Shown one piece after another: positions 46,351 to 59,077 of a stretch of 64,000 nucleotides of DNA. A program made the translations under genes and the position numbers. Below the pieces are notes generated by a model. The model searched no databases and had not been told where the DNA came from. It saw nothing but the letters and a program-made list of their open reading frames with translations. Origin of the DNA: Tridacna crocea (lineage: Eukaryota > Mollusca > Bivalvia > Cardiida > Cardiidae); the NCBI GenBank assembly GCA_943736015.1, contig OX031070.1:25007673-25071672 (forward strand). Direction: 5' to 3'. Each line of letters opens with the position of its first letter. Position 1 is the stretch's first letter.

Positions 46351-46608
46351 TAATCGATCACGCTTTTTTTTTTTGCGCCAGCAACTGTCTTTCAGTTGTA
46401 GACGTCGCCTGCATGCAAAAACCCGTCTGTTGCAGACTTCACCTGTATGCAAATAACAACCGGCAGATGTCAGCTGTCCCCATTGTTCCGCTGGAACCGC
46501 GCAGCTGCCGTTAATGACTTAATCATCTATTGATTGATGGCAGATCGATAATTTGCATTTTAGTCCTTAGTCCGAAATAAGGCGATTAAAGCGCATTCCC
46601 TTACTACT
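46351..46608 (-). repeat. Polinton right terminal inverted repeat, with an internal extra motif copy
   Basis: It mirrors 29,762-29,983, but is 36 bp longer. The extra sequence is a second, diverged copy of the 'gcatgcaggtgacgtctgca' segment, present as 'gcatgcaggcgacgtctaca' on the minus strand near 46,391-46,412. The outer 184 bp have about three mismatches with the left end. Confidence 0.9.
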
Positions 46609-47628
46609 GTCAATTTTGGACGAAACTTGGCCTGAATGTTCCTTGGGAGGTCCTCTTTAAAAGAATTTACAGAATTTGATTCCATTAAAAACTCTGTTTG
46701 CCATTGCAACCAGATGGAATTTTCTGAGAAATTCTTTAAAAATCTTCTTCTCTGAAACTGCTGGTCAGATTTTAAAATAATTCCACACAGATCTTCCTCG
46801 GGTGACCCTTTTCAAAAAGTGTTTGCGAAATTTTGATCCGTCCAGAAACATGGCTCTGGTGAATAGGGGCTTCTTTCACTAAACAGAAATGAAGGAAATT
46901 TTAGAAATTCTTCTTCTCTGAAAGCCCTGGTCAGATTTTGAAATAATTTCACACAGATGTTTCTTTGGTGACCCTTTTCAAAAACTGTTTGCAAAATTTT
47001 GATCCGTCAAGAAACATTGCTCTGGTGAATGGGGGCTACTTGCACTATAGGGAAATAAAGGAATTCTTAAAAATTCTTCTTCTCTGAAACGGCTGGTCAG
47101 ATTTTGAAATAATTTCACAAAGATGTTTCTTTGGTGAACAATTTCACAGAGATGTTCCTTGAATGACCCTTTTCAAAGACTGTTCGCAAAATTTTGATCC
47201 GTCAAGAACCATGGCTCTGGTGAATGGGGGCTACTTGCACTATACAGAAATAAAAAATTCTTTTCCTCTGAAACTGCTGGTCAGATTTTTGAAATAATTT
47301 TACAGAAATGTTCCTTGAATGACCCTTTTCAAAAATTGTTTGCAAAATTTTGATCCGTCAAGAATCATGGCTCTGGTGAATGGGGGCTACTTGCAATATA
47401 GGGGAATGAAGAAATTCTTAAAAATTCTTTTTCTCTGAAACCGCTGGTCAGAATTTGCAATAACTTCACAGATATGTTCCTTGGATGACCCCTTTTAAAA
47501 ATTGCTCGCAAAATTTTGATAGGTCAAGAAATGTTGCTCTGGTGAATGGGGGCAAATTGCACTGTACAGAAATTAAGAAACTCCTAAAAATTCTTCTTTT
47601 CTGAAACTGCTTGTCAGATTTTGAAAGG
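46609..47628 (+). mobile_element. Family B pearl-like element, right portion (split by the Polinton)
   Basis: Continues the array interrupted at 29,761, beginning with the second copy of the target duplication GTCAAT and 'tttggacgaaacttgg'. About 6 family B units follow. It has no 3' terminus; it stops at about 47,628 where the second duplicated segment begins. Confidence 0.65.
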
Positions 47629-50218
47629 ACTTTTGTCACAATGTTTTATATGCTATCAAAAGGTGTCCTATACACATAAAAAACAGATTCATCCTTTCTT
47701 TTATTTAGGGTCAGTTAGAGATAAAATAGAAATGCCTTATGGGGGAAACGGTTAATGAAAGACTGACAAATGGTTTTGTTTTATAATTAGTGACTGAATT
47801 ATTTTTAGTATATTCGGTATAAAATACACAAAACCTCAGTATCGGCTGTGAGCGCAGACGAACAAACTTGGCTCACGAAACTGATAACAAACCACAATCT
47901 TGAGATTTCAATGACATCTAGAATTATCAACAGCCGTAGAAGGATAGTCTCTGTGCAACATAACAGAAAAGAATTAGCTCATTTCTATTCTCAGATTAAA
48001 TTTAGTACATTTGATTTCCAGTTACTGTTCTTCACTAATTTACACTCACATTTTTAGCCCACCTGAGCATCCGGTGTCCATCGTGCGTCATCCATCGTCT
48101 GTCGTGCATCGTCAACAATTCTTCAAACACAACTCCTCCTAAACCGCTAGGCAAATTTGGACCAAACTTGGCTGGAATGTTCTTTTGGAGGTCCTCTTTA
48201 TAGTTCGTTCACACAATTTGATTCTGTCAAAAACTCTGGTTGCCATGGCAACCAAATGGAATTTTCTAAGAAATGTTTTGAAAATTATTTTTCTCTGAAA
48301 ACTTTTGTCAGATTTTAAGATAATTTCACACAGATGTTCCTTGGGTGACTCTTTTCAAAATTTGTTCGCGAAATTTTGATCCGTCAAGATACATGGCTCT
48401 AGTGAATTTGGGCTACTTGCACTATATAGAAACAAAGAAATTCTTAAACATTCTCTGAAGCTGCAGGTCAGATTTTGAAATAATTTTACAGGGATATTCT
48501 GTGGGTGACCCTTTTCAAAACTTGTTCGGCAAATTTCGATCAGTCAAGAAACATAGCTTTGGGGAATGTGGGCTACTTGCACTATAGGGAAAAGAAGATA
48601 TTCTCAGAAGTTCTTATTCTCTGTAATGGCTGGTCAGATTTTGAAATAATTTCACAGAGATAATACTTGAGTGACCCTTTTAGCTCACTTGAGCACAACA
48701 TGCTCAAGGGGAGCTTTTAGGATCACCAGGTGTCTGTCCGTCGTGCATCGTCAACAATTCTTTAAACATCAACTCCTCCTAACCGCTGGGCCAATTTAGA
48801 CGAAACTTGGCTTGAATGTTCTTTGGGAGGTCCTCTTTAAAAGTGTTCACAGAATTCAATTCAATTAAATACTCTGGTTGTCAGGTTGCCATGTCAACCA
48901 GATGGAGTTTTCTGATTAATTCTTTAAAAATCTTCTTCTCTGAAACCGCTGGTCAGATTTTGAAATAATTTCACACAGATGTTCCTTGGGTGACCCTTTT
49001 CAAAAAGTATTTGCGAAATTTTGATCCGTCCAGAAACATGGCTCTGGTGAATAGGGGCTTCTTGCACCAAATAGAAATGAAGGAATTTTTAGAAATTATT
49101 CTCCTCTGAAACCGCTAGTCAGATTTTGAAATAATTTCACACAGATGTTTCTTTGGTGACCCTTTTCGAAAATCGTTTGCGAAATTTTGATCCGTCAAGA
49201 ACCATGGCTCTGGTGAACGGGGGCTACTTGGTCTATAGGCCGGAAATGATGAAATTCTTAAAACATTTTCTTCGCTGAAACCCCCTGGTCAGATTTTGAA
49301 ATAACTTCACACAGATGTTTCTTTGGTGACCCTTTTCAAAAAGTGTTTGCGAAATTTAGATCCGTCAAGAAACATGGCTCTGGTGAATAGGGGCTTCTTG
49401 CACTAAACAGAGATGTAGGAATTTTTAGAAATTATTCTTCTCTGAAATTTCTGGCCAGATTTTGAAATAATTTCACACAGATGTTTCTTTGGAGACCCTT
49501 GTCAAAAACTGTTAGCGTAATTTTGATCCGTCAAGAAACATTGCTCTGGTGAATGGGGGCGCGAAGTTTTGATCCTTCAAGAGACATGGCTCTGGTCAAC
49601 GGGGGCTACTTACACTTTACAGAAATTCTTAAAAATTCTTCTTCTCTGAAACAGGTGGTTAGGCTTTTAAATAATTTCACAGAGATACAAGTAATCCTCG
49701 GGTGATCCTTTCAAAGGTGTGTTTCACGAAATTTTAATCCCTAAAAAAGCATGGCTCTGGTGAATTGGGGCTACTTGCACTATACGGAAACAGGGAAATT
49801 CTAAACAATTTGATTTCCCTGAAACGCTTGTCAGATTTCAAAATGATTTCGCAGAAATGATCCTTTAATGACCCTTTTCAAAAAGTGTTCGTGAAATTTT
49901 GATCTTTCGAAAAACAACAGCCGATTGCTGGCAACTGCATTTGGTGCTCTTGTTGTGACTTGTGTTTTAGTCACTATCGAGCATGTGCCCTTCTTCAAGA
50001 AATTGGCCTTGGGTGATCTATCCAAAAATTCATTTGCAGAATTCTGATTCATCAGAATCATTGCTGTGGTGATGATTCTAGGGGTGGTGACAGTTTTTTG
50101 AAATGACTTGCAGGTGACCTTTTCAAAATCGCTTGGAAGTTTCAATACCTCAAAAAAATGGCTTTGGTCCTCTTCAAAGCCCAGGTGAGCGATCGAGGGC
50201 CATCTTGGCCCTCTTGTT
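47629..50218 (+). repeat. Duplicated segment 2, with the empty-site counterpart of the Polinton
   Basis: It begins with the same MITE remnant and unique spacer found at 28,206-28,570, then a family B element starting at 48,056 ('agcccacctgagca') with an internal second start at 48,683 ('agctcacttgagcacaac'). The 3' end 'ccaggtgagcgatcgagggc' and 'ggccctcttgttc' is at 50,218. The position matching the Polinton insertion reads 'ccgctgggccaatttagacg' near 48,782-48,802, uninterrupted. Confidence 0.65.
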
Positions 50219-50935
50219 CATCAAGCGCTTGAAATTTCAACTCGCATTTTCCAATTCTGACTTGCATTTTGCGAGTAAATATGTGGGAATTTCGAACCCT
50301 TTTCCTGCATTAAGCGGTGCTTATGTTTAAGTCTTGCTCGGATAGGTTGCCTGTTTTTCCTGAAGCGGCTTGTCTTTTGAAGCTATTTACTATCCAGTGC
50401 TATTTACTATCCAGTGATATCTGTTGTAGGAGTTTCTGAGCCCAAATGCACAATGAGTACCAGAAATGGTTTACAGCTAGGTTACTTAGTACTGATAGAT
50501 GCCCGCATCGTTTTGGGTATATCATACATCTTCATCATCTGCGATTCATATCTACATGTTCTGCAGTAAAATTGCAATTTCATAGCAAGTCCATGTTCAT
50601 GCTCTGTCTAAATGAATCTTCCCATATATTTACCAGCATGTTCTTTGATGAGAATGTTGATACTTTCAAGTATTTTTCCTGTGTTGGTGATCGGTTACCT
50701 GTAAATCATTCTTTATTGCTTTCAGACTCTGTGACTGAAGATTGTACCACCTCTGAGTGGCTGAGACAACAATCAATGTTTAATGAACTGTCTGTGACTG
50801 AAGATGTTACACTGTTTTCATCTGTTTGCTGTGAATATTCAGGTAATTTCTTTCTTCTAGATGAAAATAAATTCCCTTTCTTGAACAAACTTAACCTGTT
50901 ACCACTCAATCCCTACTTTTTAGGACGCTGAGAAA
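50219..50935 (+). other. Unassigned stretch with a 161-codon open frame
   Basis: An open frame at 50,446-50,931 on the plus strand would encode 161 aa, Cys- and Phe-rich, with no motif that I recognise. It has no splice context or codon pattern that would make it convincing, and it ends just before an hp MITE half-hairpin at 50,949-50,975. I regard it as probably non-coding but cannot exclude a gene fragment. Confidence 0.25.
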
Positions 50936-50979
50936 GAATTATCTAGAAAACATTGTGGGAAAAGGAGAAAATGCTGGTA

Positions 50980-51948
50980 ATTCTTTAAACATCAACTCCT
51001 CTTAAAGCGCTGGGTAAATTTGGACCAAACTTGGCTGGAATGTTCCTTGGGAGGTCCTCTTTAAAAATTGTTAACAGAATTTGATTCCGTCAAAAACTCT
51101 GGTTGACATGGCAATCAAATGGAATTTTCTAGGAAATTCTTTAAAAATCTTCTCCTCTGAAACCGCTGGTCAGATATTAAAATAATTTCAGAGAGATGTT
51201 CCTAGAATGACCCTTTTCAAATACTGTTTGTGAAATTTTGATCTGTGAAAAATCGTGGCTCTGGTCAATGGGGGCTACTTGCACTAAATAGAAATGAAGG
51301 AATTCTTAAAAATTCTTCTTCTCTAAAACTGCTAGTCAGATTTTGAAATAACTTCACAGAGATGATCCTTGGATGACCCTTTTCAAAACTTGTTCGTAAA
51401 ATTTTGATCCGTCCAGAACCATGGCTCTGGTGAATGGGGGCTACTTGCACTATACAGAAATGAAGAAATTCTTAAAAATTCTTCTTCTCTGAAACCGCTG
51501 ATCAGAATTTGAAATAATTATTCTTCTCTGGAACCGCCGGTCAAATTTTGTAATAATTTCACAGAGATGTTCCTTGGATGACCCAAAAATTGTTTGCGAA
51601 ATTTTGATCTGTCAATAAACATGGCTCTGGTGAATGGCAGCTACTTGCAATATATGGCCATGAAGAAATTCTTTAAAATTCTTCTTCTCTGAAAAGGCTG
51701 GTCAGATTTTGAAATAATTTCACGGAAATGTTTCTTAGCTGACCCTTTTCAAAAAGTGCTCGAGAAATATTGATCCATCAATAAACATGGCTGTGATGGC
51801 TGTGGGCTATTTACACTATACAGACATGAAGAAATTCTTAAAAATTCTTCTTCTCTGAAATGGCTGTATAGATTTTGAAAAAAAATTGGCTACGGTCTTC
51901 TCAAAAATTCAGGTGAGCGATCCACGGCCATCTCGGCCCTCTTGTGTT
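50980..51948 (+). mobile_element. Family B pearl-like element, 5' truncated
   Basis: It joins the array directly after an hp MITE half-hairpin ('gtgggaaaaggagaaaatgc'), without its own 5' hairpin. About 6 family B units follow. The 3' end 'ttcaggtgagcgatccacgg' and 'cggccctcttgtg' is present at 51,948. The MITE probably marks the break. Confidence 0.6.
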
Positions 51949-51976
51949 CTTTTCTCAATGTTTTTCATAGCTTTTT

Positions 51977-53773
51977 AGCTCAGATTAGCACAAAGTGCTA
52001 AAGGTGAGCTATTGTGATCGCCCTATGTCCGACGTCCATCGTCCGTCAACAATTTCTTTAAACATCTATGTCCTAAACCACTGGGCCAATCGTCATGAAA
52101 CTTGGCAGGAATGTTCCTTGGGTGAAGCTCTGCCAAAAGTGTTCAAAGAATTTAATTCCACCCATAACTCTGGTTGCCATGGCAACAAAACAGAAAAAAC
52201 CCGGAAATCTTTGAAAATCTTCTTCTCTGAAACTAGAAGGCGTAGAGCTTTGATATTTAGTATGTAACATCTTCAAATGGACCTCTACCAAGTTTGTTGA
52301 AATTATGCCCATAGGGTCAAAACTGGCCCCGCCCCGGGGGATAACGAGTTTGAGCCTAGGAACAAAGAAGGAGAACTTTAAAAATCTTCTCCTCTGAAAC
52401 TTGAAGGCGTAGAGCTTTGATATTTGGTATGTAGCATCTCCTAGTGGATCTCTACCAAGTTTGTTCAAATTATATCCCTGGGGTCAAGACTGGCCCAACC
52501 CCAGGGGTCACAATTTTGAGCATAGGAACAAAGAAAGAAAACTTTAAAAGTCTTCTCCTCTGAAACTTGAAGGCGTAGAGCTTTGATATTTAGTATGTGG
52601 CATCTCCTAGTAGACCTCTACCATGTTTGTTCAAATTATGCCCCTGGCGTCAAAACTGGCTCCAACCCGGGGGTCAGAACTTTGAGCATGGGAACAAAGA
52701 AGGAAAACTTTAAAATTCTTTTCCTCAGACAGCTGTGATATTTAGTATGTTGCATCTCCTAGTGGACCTCTACTAAGGTTATTCAAATGATGTCCCTTGG
52801 GGTCAAAACTAGCCCCACCCTTGGGGTCACTAGTTTGAGCATAGGAACAAAGAAGGAAAACTTTAAAATTCTTCTCCTCTGACACTAGATGGCGTAGAGC
52901 TTTGATATTTGGTATGTGGCATCTCCTAGTGGACCTCTACGTAGTTTATTTAAATCATGCCCGTGGGGTCAAAACTGGCCCTGCCCCGGGGGTCACAAGT
53001 TCGAACATAGGAACAAAGAAAGAAAAAATCCTCTTCTCTTAAACTAGAAAGCATATAGCTATGATATTTGGCATGTAGCAATTCCTAGTGGACCTCTGCC
53101 AAGTTTGTTCATATTATGCCCTTGGGGTCAAAACTGGCCCTGCCCGGGGGGGGTCACAGGTTGGAACATAGCTACAAAGAAGGAACACTTTAGAAATCTT
53201 CTCTGAAACTTGAAGGCGCAGAGCTTTGATATTTGGTATGCAGAATATTTTAGAGGACCTCTACCAAGTTTGGTCATATGATGTCCCAGGCGTCAAAACT
53301 GGCCATGCCCCGGAGGTCACAGGTTGGAACATAGGAACAAAGAAGGAAAATTTTAAATTTCTTTTTCTCTTAAACGGGAAGGTGTAAAGCTTTGTTATTT
53401 GGTATGTAGCATCTTTGAGTGGATCTCTACCAAGTTTGTTCCAAGGATGCTGCTTTGGTTAAAACTGACCCAGCCCCGGGGACCACAAGTTCGAACATAG
53501 GACAAAGAAGGAAAATTTAAAATTCTTCTTTGAAACTGGAAGGTGTAGAGCTTTGATATTTGATTGCCCTTTGATATTTGATTGCCCTATGTTCTGCGTC
53601 TGTCGCCCGTCGCCCGTCAATAATTTCTTTAAACATCTTCTCCTAACCCACTGGGCCAAACTTAGCAGGGATGTTCCTTGGGTGAAGCTTTACCAAAGTT
53701 GCTCAAAGAATTGAATTCACTCATAAACTATAGTCTAAGGTGAGCGTTCCAGGGCCAATGGCCCTCTTGTTTT
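51977..53773 (+). mobile_element. Pearl/Helentron-like element, family A
   Basis: It starts 'agctcagattagcacaaagt' with return half 'gctaaaggtgagct' and ends 'ctaaggtgagcgttccaggg' plus 'ggccctcttgttt' at 53,773. About 9-10 units. It closely parallels 20,795-22,946, including the order of variant units near the 3' end, so the two are recent relatives. Confidence 0.7.
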
Positions 53774-54445
53774 CTTCAATGAGCTAAAATGCAGGATTGA
53801 ATGGTAATTGTTAAAAACTTCTCTTCACTGTTACAGAAAAATCAGGCCTGTGGAGTGATACAGGCGCTCGAGCGCCTCTAGTTTGCCAACCTTGCCACAA
53901 AGGATACAATGTGCTTTAGATAAGGTAAGTGTGGCCATGTTATCCTATCTTGAAGGTTGTTCAGAAAAAAACTTTTGGAACAGCTTATCCAATTTGTTGA
54001 GTTTTATTTGACTGTACTAAAAATAGTGGGTTTTTTAGTAGGACTAGTGATTGTGTTTTTTGTCTGAGATCATGCTTTAAGTCATATTGAAAATATCAAC
54101 AGCTCACCCTAGGGTTTGTAAACATGTGAGCTTAAATAAATAGAACCATATGATGACTATATTTCCTATACCGTAGCATCTTAAGTATTTCTCAAATCAC
54201 CATTAATCATCATAATGCAAGACTCTTTTGAAATATTGAAATTTCTCTACTCAGATATCAAGGTTTTGATTTTCAAACAGCATTTTACAAACCTAGTCAG
54301 ACAATATACACAACAGTTTCTAAACTTACATGTAGTAGGTGTTGTCATATAGACTACTAACAATTGAAACTAACATATTGTGCCTATAGAAGTGGGATTT
54401 TGCTATGTTAGGTGATTTGATCTTAATCTACTCTTGCTACAAAAA
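53774..54445. other. Non-coding stretch with a dispersed repeat
   Basis: 53,790-53,893 ('aattgttaaaaacttctctt', 'aaaaatcaggcctgtggag') is repeated at 58,160-58,265 in the same orientation. No gene is seen. Confidence 0.45.
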
Positions 54446-54449
54446 AAAT

Positions 54450-54655
54450 CAGACTTTAAACGACACTAAGGAAGAAGGCTTTTAAAAAGAATTTGGGACT
54501 ATGAGAAAATGCTGGTAACAAGCAGTTTTCCTTTTCCCTTAATGCCTTTAGAACTTCCAAAAATAATACTCATATTTTGAGTCACATTGATTCTGTTATC
54601 AGCAAATGCTTTCTATTTGGATAAGTCTAAAATTTTGTTTTGTGGTAAAGAGTTT
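54450..54655. mobile_element. Palindromic hairpin MITE (hp family), decayed
   Basis: Degenerate hairpin around 54,500-54,548 with 'gagaaaatgctggtaacaag', and the family end 'gtctaaaattttg...ggtaaagagttt' at its right. Confidence 0.5.
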
Positions 54656-56905
54656 AAAAAAATCTGAATCCTCCAAGGGAAATAGAGACAATGTCTTTTT
54701 TAATGTAATTTCTTACTGAAAGCACATTGTCCTTTCTATGACTCTAACACCTAGGATTCTTCCTGAATTACTACACAACTTGGAACTATTAATTTCAAAA
54801 TGAAATACAAGATCTAAATAAACACAACAATTTGATTGTCCAGATCCATTTGTTTCTTCTTTCTTTTAAAAAGAAAATTCTTTATTTTCAGTTCCTTATC
54901 CGAAGAAAATGTTACGTAATAGTCTGAAAGGTGAAAACTAAATGATGTGTTTAGTATTCTCTTAAGATTTAGGCCATATGGAATTCATCGATCTATTCAG
55001 GAAATAGCTTTTTACAGTATCAAATGTTCAAATAGATCAGTTTTATGAAATACAGATAAATTCCAGCGAAATTGTCACCAATAATGGATCAAGGCATACC
55101 AGAAAGGTTGTCGATCTATTCAGGGACAGGTGAGATTTTCGTGAAACTTACACAGTTTGTTTATCTCATCAATAGCTTTAACCCTATCAATTTTGATAAA
55201 AAAAAATCCGACAAACAGTATGGGAAAAATAGCCATTTCAAATTGAAATATTTGGTTGCTTTTTTACATGATAAAGTATTTATTTTTGATCAGATTTTTG
55301 TGATTTTTTTCAGATTGTTTATTCCATCAATAGCTTTTTAACCCTGTTGAGTTTGGGAAAAAAAAATCAACAAACAGTAATGGAAAAGTAGCCATTTTGT
55401 GTTGAAAATGTCAATTTCTTTTTTGTCTTTTTGCATAATGAATTCCCAATGTATTTTTATTTGAAAGCAAAATATCTGCCAGTGGAGCATATTCAGGCCC
55501 TTCAGGGCCTTCTAGTTAAATTAATTTCTCAGTCAGCGACTAACACATGGACCGACTGTTCAATGGCAGATTGTTATCTTCATAATAATTTCCATAGTTT
55601 TAAATTGTATGATATAAATTGAGATGCATTTAAAAACCTGCTGTGTTTATACATGTATTTGGCTTTTATTGTTACTTTAATAACTTCATGTTCACTTTAT
55701 GAGTATCACATAAAACGTAACACACCTACATGTAATACGCAAACTCGGACTTCACATTCTTGGGTCTATTTCTATTCAGTCAAAAAATGCAAGTGTGAAT
55801 AAGCACCATGTAAAAAGTAGACTTTTGTCTCACATATATTGAAAGAAATAGTTATAGTATGATGGGAGTTTGAAATTTTGTCTGATAATGTAATTTTTCT
55901 TCAAACATATAGATCTAGATTTGCTTTTGAAGTTTTGAGCCATGTCCTAATAACTTTGACAGTCATACATGTACTGCATAATTGAGCCATCGCAGGGACA
56001 TATGCTAAACTAATGTAGCATTATGAGATACTTGAAATTCAATATTAACACTGGTAAAAGGCAATTCATTACAGTCCAATGCAGTTTTGGGTGACTCCAT
56101 TTTCATTGTGCAAAGAAAACAATTAAAATCATCACTCATAACCTGGCAGAACATAGTCCAGCTTTTAATTTTTCTTCCCCAAAAATGGATCAAGATACAC
56201 CCAGTATGACAAACAAAGTAAAAACTGACTTTTACTTAACCAAAATGAAACTTTCATGTCGCTAATGAAAATAAAACGATATTATTATTTCAAAATAATT
56301 TTTGAGGGAAAAATACCGCATCAGACAGTGTCTAGTCAAAGATCAGACTGCATGTTCTGTGCAATCTGATCCTGATCTGCACTGTCTGCAAGATTAGATG
56401 ATGCTATATAGCAAATACGCGACAAAAGGAAAAGGGTAACAATAATAACACCATCATAAATGAATTAATAAATTTGAGCATCACTTGAAGGAAAGAATGC
56501 CCATCCTGAGGACTTAACCGTTTCTGCAATGATTTCAGAAGTTCTGGGCCCGATATCACAAAACACTTTATGTGCCATGATCATTTTAAAACCCGGATCT
56601 TAAGCCCCTCGTAAGCATTTTGTCAGCTCTCTGAAAACATCGCAACGAAAGGGCTGATCATAAAACCGAACTTAAATTACGACCACTCTGGAGAGCTACC
56701 TTAATCGTCTGCTGTTTTCAGCAATGCATATAATGTGGTGCTGTGGTTTATTTCTCAGAATGCCATTATTTTTTTTACACTTGAACAGACCTCACATAAG
56801 AAATAAGTTTTAGGGACAGAATTAAATCCCTTGAATTACCTGGATGACATGGAATTAATTAGAAAATACAGCCTCGACAGAGCATCAATGTTTACGCTCT
56901 GCATT
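54656..56905. other. AT-rich non-coding stretch with short direct repeats
   Basis: A copy of the 'ggttgtcgatctattcaggg' repeat is at 55,074-55,127. An approximately 125-bp direct duplication lies at about 55,150-55,275 and 55,313-55,440 (both with 'ttcatcaatagcttt'-like sequence followed by Lys-codon-like A runs). A hairpin relative of 20,555-20,598 is at 56,338-56,385. No gene is seen. Confidence 0.45.
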
Positions 56906-56911
56906 GTTTTT

Positions 56912-57430
56912 AGCTCCACTGGCCGAAGGCCAGCGAGCTATTGTCATGGCGTTGTGTACGTCGTGCGTGCGTCCGTTTGTCCGTTCGTTTGTTCGTCCGT
57001 TCGTCCGTGCGTGCGTCCGTAAACTTTTTCTTTAAAAAACTTCTCCTCAGGAACTATTGACTGGATATTTACCAAATTTCACAGGAATGTTCCTTAGGTG
57101 GTCCTTTTTCAAATTCCTTCCATGAATAATTCTGGTTGCCATGGCAACCAAGGTAAAAAAACCTTTAAAAATCTTCTTCTCCCAAACCGCTGATTGGATA
57201 GTATTATTTTTTTGCAGGAATGTTCCTTAGATATAGTTCTACAGAATTCCTTAAAGAAAAAAAGATCCGTCAAAAAACATGGCTTTTATGGGAGACTCAT
57301 TTTCCTTTTATGGTATAAAGTAAAATCTTTGAAAAATTTCTTCTCTCAAACTACTTGTTTTGATTTCATTGTTGTATTGCAGGTTAATTCCTATGGTGGT
57401 AAGTCTTTACCATACAATCCTGACTTTTAA
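56912..57430 (+). mobile_element. Pearl-like element, family E, 3' truncated
   Basis: It starts with a different hairpin, 'ctggccgaaggccag' inside 'agctc...gagct', followed by 'attgtcatggcg' and a CGTC/CGTG-rich tract (56,955-57,020). A few units resembling family B ('ttctggttgccatggcaacc') follow. No 3' terminus; an hp MITE begins at about 57,430. Confidence 0.5.
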
Positions 57431-57628
57431 CCACCCTAAAGAAGAAGTTTTTGGAAAACACTCTTGGAAAAGGAGAAAATACTGGTAATCAGCATTTTCT
57501 CCTTTTCCCTCAGTGTTTTCTACTCTATCAAAGAGAGAAATCATCATTTCATCAATGTTTAATTTGTTGTCTGCAAATCCTTTCAGTTTGGTCACATCCC
57601 AAATTTTGTCGTTTGGTAAAGAGTTAAA
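57430..57628. mobile_element. Palindromic hairpin MITE (hp family)
   Basis: Hairpin at 57,452-57,520 with arms 'ggaaaaggagaaaatactgg' and the matching reverse complement. Right end 'ttgtcgtttggtaaagagtt' is a well-preserved family terminus. Confidence 0.65.
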
Positions 57629-57789
57629 GATGGTTGCTTTACATAATCTATAATCCTTTTCATATAAAACAAGAGAACCTCTGCACTTTGATTAGTTCTG
57701 GTAAAGGTTTGTTGACCTACTGGTGACCTGGTACAAAGAAGGACAGGGCTTTACTGTTGTGATAAGGCATTTTGTTATCCAATCAAACT

Positions 57790-58150
57790 GATCTCTGACA
57801 AAGAAGACTTTAGAAAACATTGTGGGAAAAGGAGAAAATGCTAGTAACCTTTTCCCACAATGTTATCTACCCTTCACAAAACAACTTTCAAATTTTCAGT
57901 CACTTATTTTTTCATCTACAAATGTTTTCCATTTGGACAACCCTAAAATGTTGTCGTTTGGTAATGAGTTAACTATAACCAGAAGACAAAATTTTTATAG
58001 CTGGCCAAAATTGAAAGATGTTGCAGACAATATAATAAATCTTCAAATTAGTAAAACTTGTATCAAAAAGGGTAGAAATTATTGTGTAAAACTAAGAAAA
58101 TGCAGGTTACTTTTATTTTCTTCTTTTCTCACAATTTTTTTTTCATAGCG
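57790..58150. mobile_element. Two adjoining hp-family MITE copies
   Basis: The first (57,790-57,975) has a hairpin 'ttgtgggaaaaggagaaaat' with a shortened return arm, and ends 'gtcgtttggtaatgagttaa'. The second begins immediately after, in related form, and runs to about 58,150. An open frame over this region (57,822-58,148) is a by-product. Confidence 0.55.
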
Positions 58151-59075
58151 TTTTTTTCTTTAGTGACCTAAAATGCTGGAATGAATGGTAATTGTTAAAA
58201 ACTTCTCTTCACCTTTACAGAAAAATCAGGCCTGTGGAGCGATACAGGCACTCAAGCGCCTCTAGTTATTTGAGCGCTCCAAAGAAGAAGAGGGCCATTG
58301 TACCTAAAGCGTTCACCTGAATGAAGTCATCTAGGATTGCTAAAACTAAAGAGATCCTAGTTGTGATGATGTAAAACGTTATTGTGAGAGACATTCTTTT
58401 TAACTGACTTTTTCAACTTGATGCAGATACCGGTAGATCATTAAGACAAACATTTAGGTTGGTTAGTTATGACATTAAACGCTGTTTTCAACATTATTTC
58501 AGTTATATAAAGGCAGCAAGGACACCACCAAGGCTTTCTAGGAGTTTTTTTTTTACCAGTACTCCGCACAATACTCTTTTCAAGCCACTGGCTGCTTTCT
58601 CACATAACCTTCGTCGAAATAATGGTCAGTGGTGAGAGAAGACTGAATCGAATTGATTGTGCTGGAGATCGAACCAGCGACAAACATTTTGACAATTTTT
58701 CATGTATATCAGGCTAAAGATGTAGCATCTAGACTGTACACAAGGTTTTCTAAGATTTGGTCCAGAGATCAAATATTCTTGACCTGTTGTGACCAATTTT
58801 CAAATTTGTCTAAGATATCAAAATAAACATTTGACAATGTTTTTCGGGTGTTAGACTGAAAATTTAGCCACTAGACCAAGATTTTGCCAAGCGACCAACT
58901 TTCTAACTTGTCTAAGATAGCATCATATCAACTATTTTGACAATGTTTTGTGTGTATCAGACTGAAATGCAGGCTCTACAGTGACGACAAAAAATCAAAA
59001 GTTTACCCCAGTGACCTTTTTTTAAATGACTTAATCCATTTTCAATCTTATCAGATATATCATCAATACAATATT
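58151..59075. other. Non-coding stretch with family C-like fragments
   Basis: 58,160-58,265 repeats 53,790-53,893. About 58,680-58,970 contains decayed units related to family C in reverse sense ('aagattttgccaagcgacca', 'caaggttttctaagatttgg'). No gene is seen. Confidence 0.4.
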
Positions 59076-59077
59076 CT

